A stretch of DNA of 64,000 nt, taken from assembly GCA_033002965.1 (NCBI GenBank), contig JAURVB010014120.1, forward strand, positions 62,001-126,000, written 5' to 3'. The translations under genes and the position numbers were made by a program. Under the pieces are notes generated by a model that made no database searches, was not told where the DNA came from, and saw nothing but the letters and a program-made list of their open reading frames with translations. Positions 63,601 through 64,000 of this stretch are shown in pieces (positions within the stretch are counted from its first letter, which is position 1; each line of letters begins with the position of its first letter). Origin of the DNA: Piper betle (lineage: Eukaryota; Streptophyta; Magnoliopsida; Piperales; Piperaceae).

Positions 63601-64000
63601 TTGCATTTCTAGCCACTTGGATGCACCTGTCAATTAAATATAGAAGCTGGACCAAACCACGAAGGCAACACACAGAAGATAACGACACTTCATATTCATT
63701 ATGATGTCTGAGGTAATAAAGGACCTCAAGCAAAGAATTTTTACCAGTAAAAGTTTCATTTGTTTCTGAATGCTTTGAATCATACATTTTCAGGAACCCA
63801 GTCTTTACAAGTTCAATACCTATTTTAGGGACAAATTCTGGTAGCCATGGAATTTGGGTACCTACGCATTCTTGAAGACTAGGAGCTATCCTTTCAAGTA
63901 TACTAGACAACATGTCCAGGACAGCTGATAGAACCCAGAGCAGTCCACTCTTGGAAAAGCCCGGAGCATGATCCTTTAAATCCTTATCCAATAACAGCAA
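60638..64000 (-). CDS. IYO: MINIYO / RPAP1-like protein, copy 2 (partial, runs off the window)
   Basis: The last three exons of a second MINIYO: 62231–beyond 64000, 61078–61287 and 60638–60814, with the same splice sites as copy 1. The region is open throughout. By eye only five residues differ from copy 1 over the shared part of the large exon (D→H, D→E, M→V, T→K, N→D). The large exon here covers most of the helical C-terminal region (from LLLLDKDLKD to GYLEPLE), followed by DSEAVLDTYAKSWISGG and the C-terminus …EACERYPS…LKESL. The 5' half, including the RPAP1 N and C segments, would lie beyond 64000, so it is unknown whether this copy is complete. The position where copy 1 has frameshifts is not covered. 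Confidence 0.85.

Overview
The window is nuclear DNA of a flowering plant. Genes have short GT–AG introns, the proteins are typical plant families (a P-class PPR protein, linker histone H1 with a plant histone-promoter octamer, serine carboxypeptidase-like proteins, MINIYO/RPAP1), and the space between genes is AT-rich and full of retrotransposon LTRs and hAT-type DNA transposons. The species cannot be named from the sequence. No tRNA, rRNA or CRISPR array was recognised.

Layout. 1–2.2 kb: a degenerate satellite-like array of ~76-bp AT-rich monomers between GC-rich blocks, partly palindromic and related to an LTR found elsewhere in the window. 2.25–2.86 kb: a short hAT-like element holding a tRNA-like Pol III promoter. 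3.15–6.16 kb (+): a six-exon membrane-anchored START/lipid-transport gene with an in-frame TGA in exon 1. 7.77–9.71 kb (–): an intact intronless PPR gene. 11.6–12.26 kb (–): histone H1, two exons, with a one-base loss that shifts the lysine/alanine tail out of frame.

From 12.3 kb on, the window is built from three overlapping copies (A, B, C) of one ancestral block, all on the minus strand: [H1 promoter] – [SCPL gene] – [MINIYO gene]. Copy A (12.3–22.17 kb) has the H1 gene and a truncated SCPL pseudogene. Copy B (22.17–45.4 kb) has an SCPL pseudogene and the full MINIYO gene (34.95–45.23 kb). Copy C (53.36–64.0 kb, running off the window) has an orphan H1-promoter fragment, SCPL remnants and a second, nearly identical MINIYO 3' half. 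LTR family 2 sits at one site in all copies, so it predates the duplications. An LTR family 1 insertion in A and a hAT transposon in B are copy-specific and came later. A nested pair of family 1 solo LTRs (46.43–52.12 kb) separates B from C.

Condition of the genes. The PPR gene is intact. START, H1 and MINIYO copy 1 each look like ordinary conserved genes but carry single-base lesions, mostly in homopolymers. These may be real decay, or uncorrected long-read errors; the sequence alone cannot decide. The SCPL copies are true pseudogenes: exons lost, stops present, and the catalytic His replaced by Tyr in all three. No wholly new biological system was seen. The main interest is the triplicated block with its readable history, the duplication of a developmental RNA polymerase II regulator, and a satellite apparently born from an LTR.
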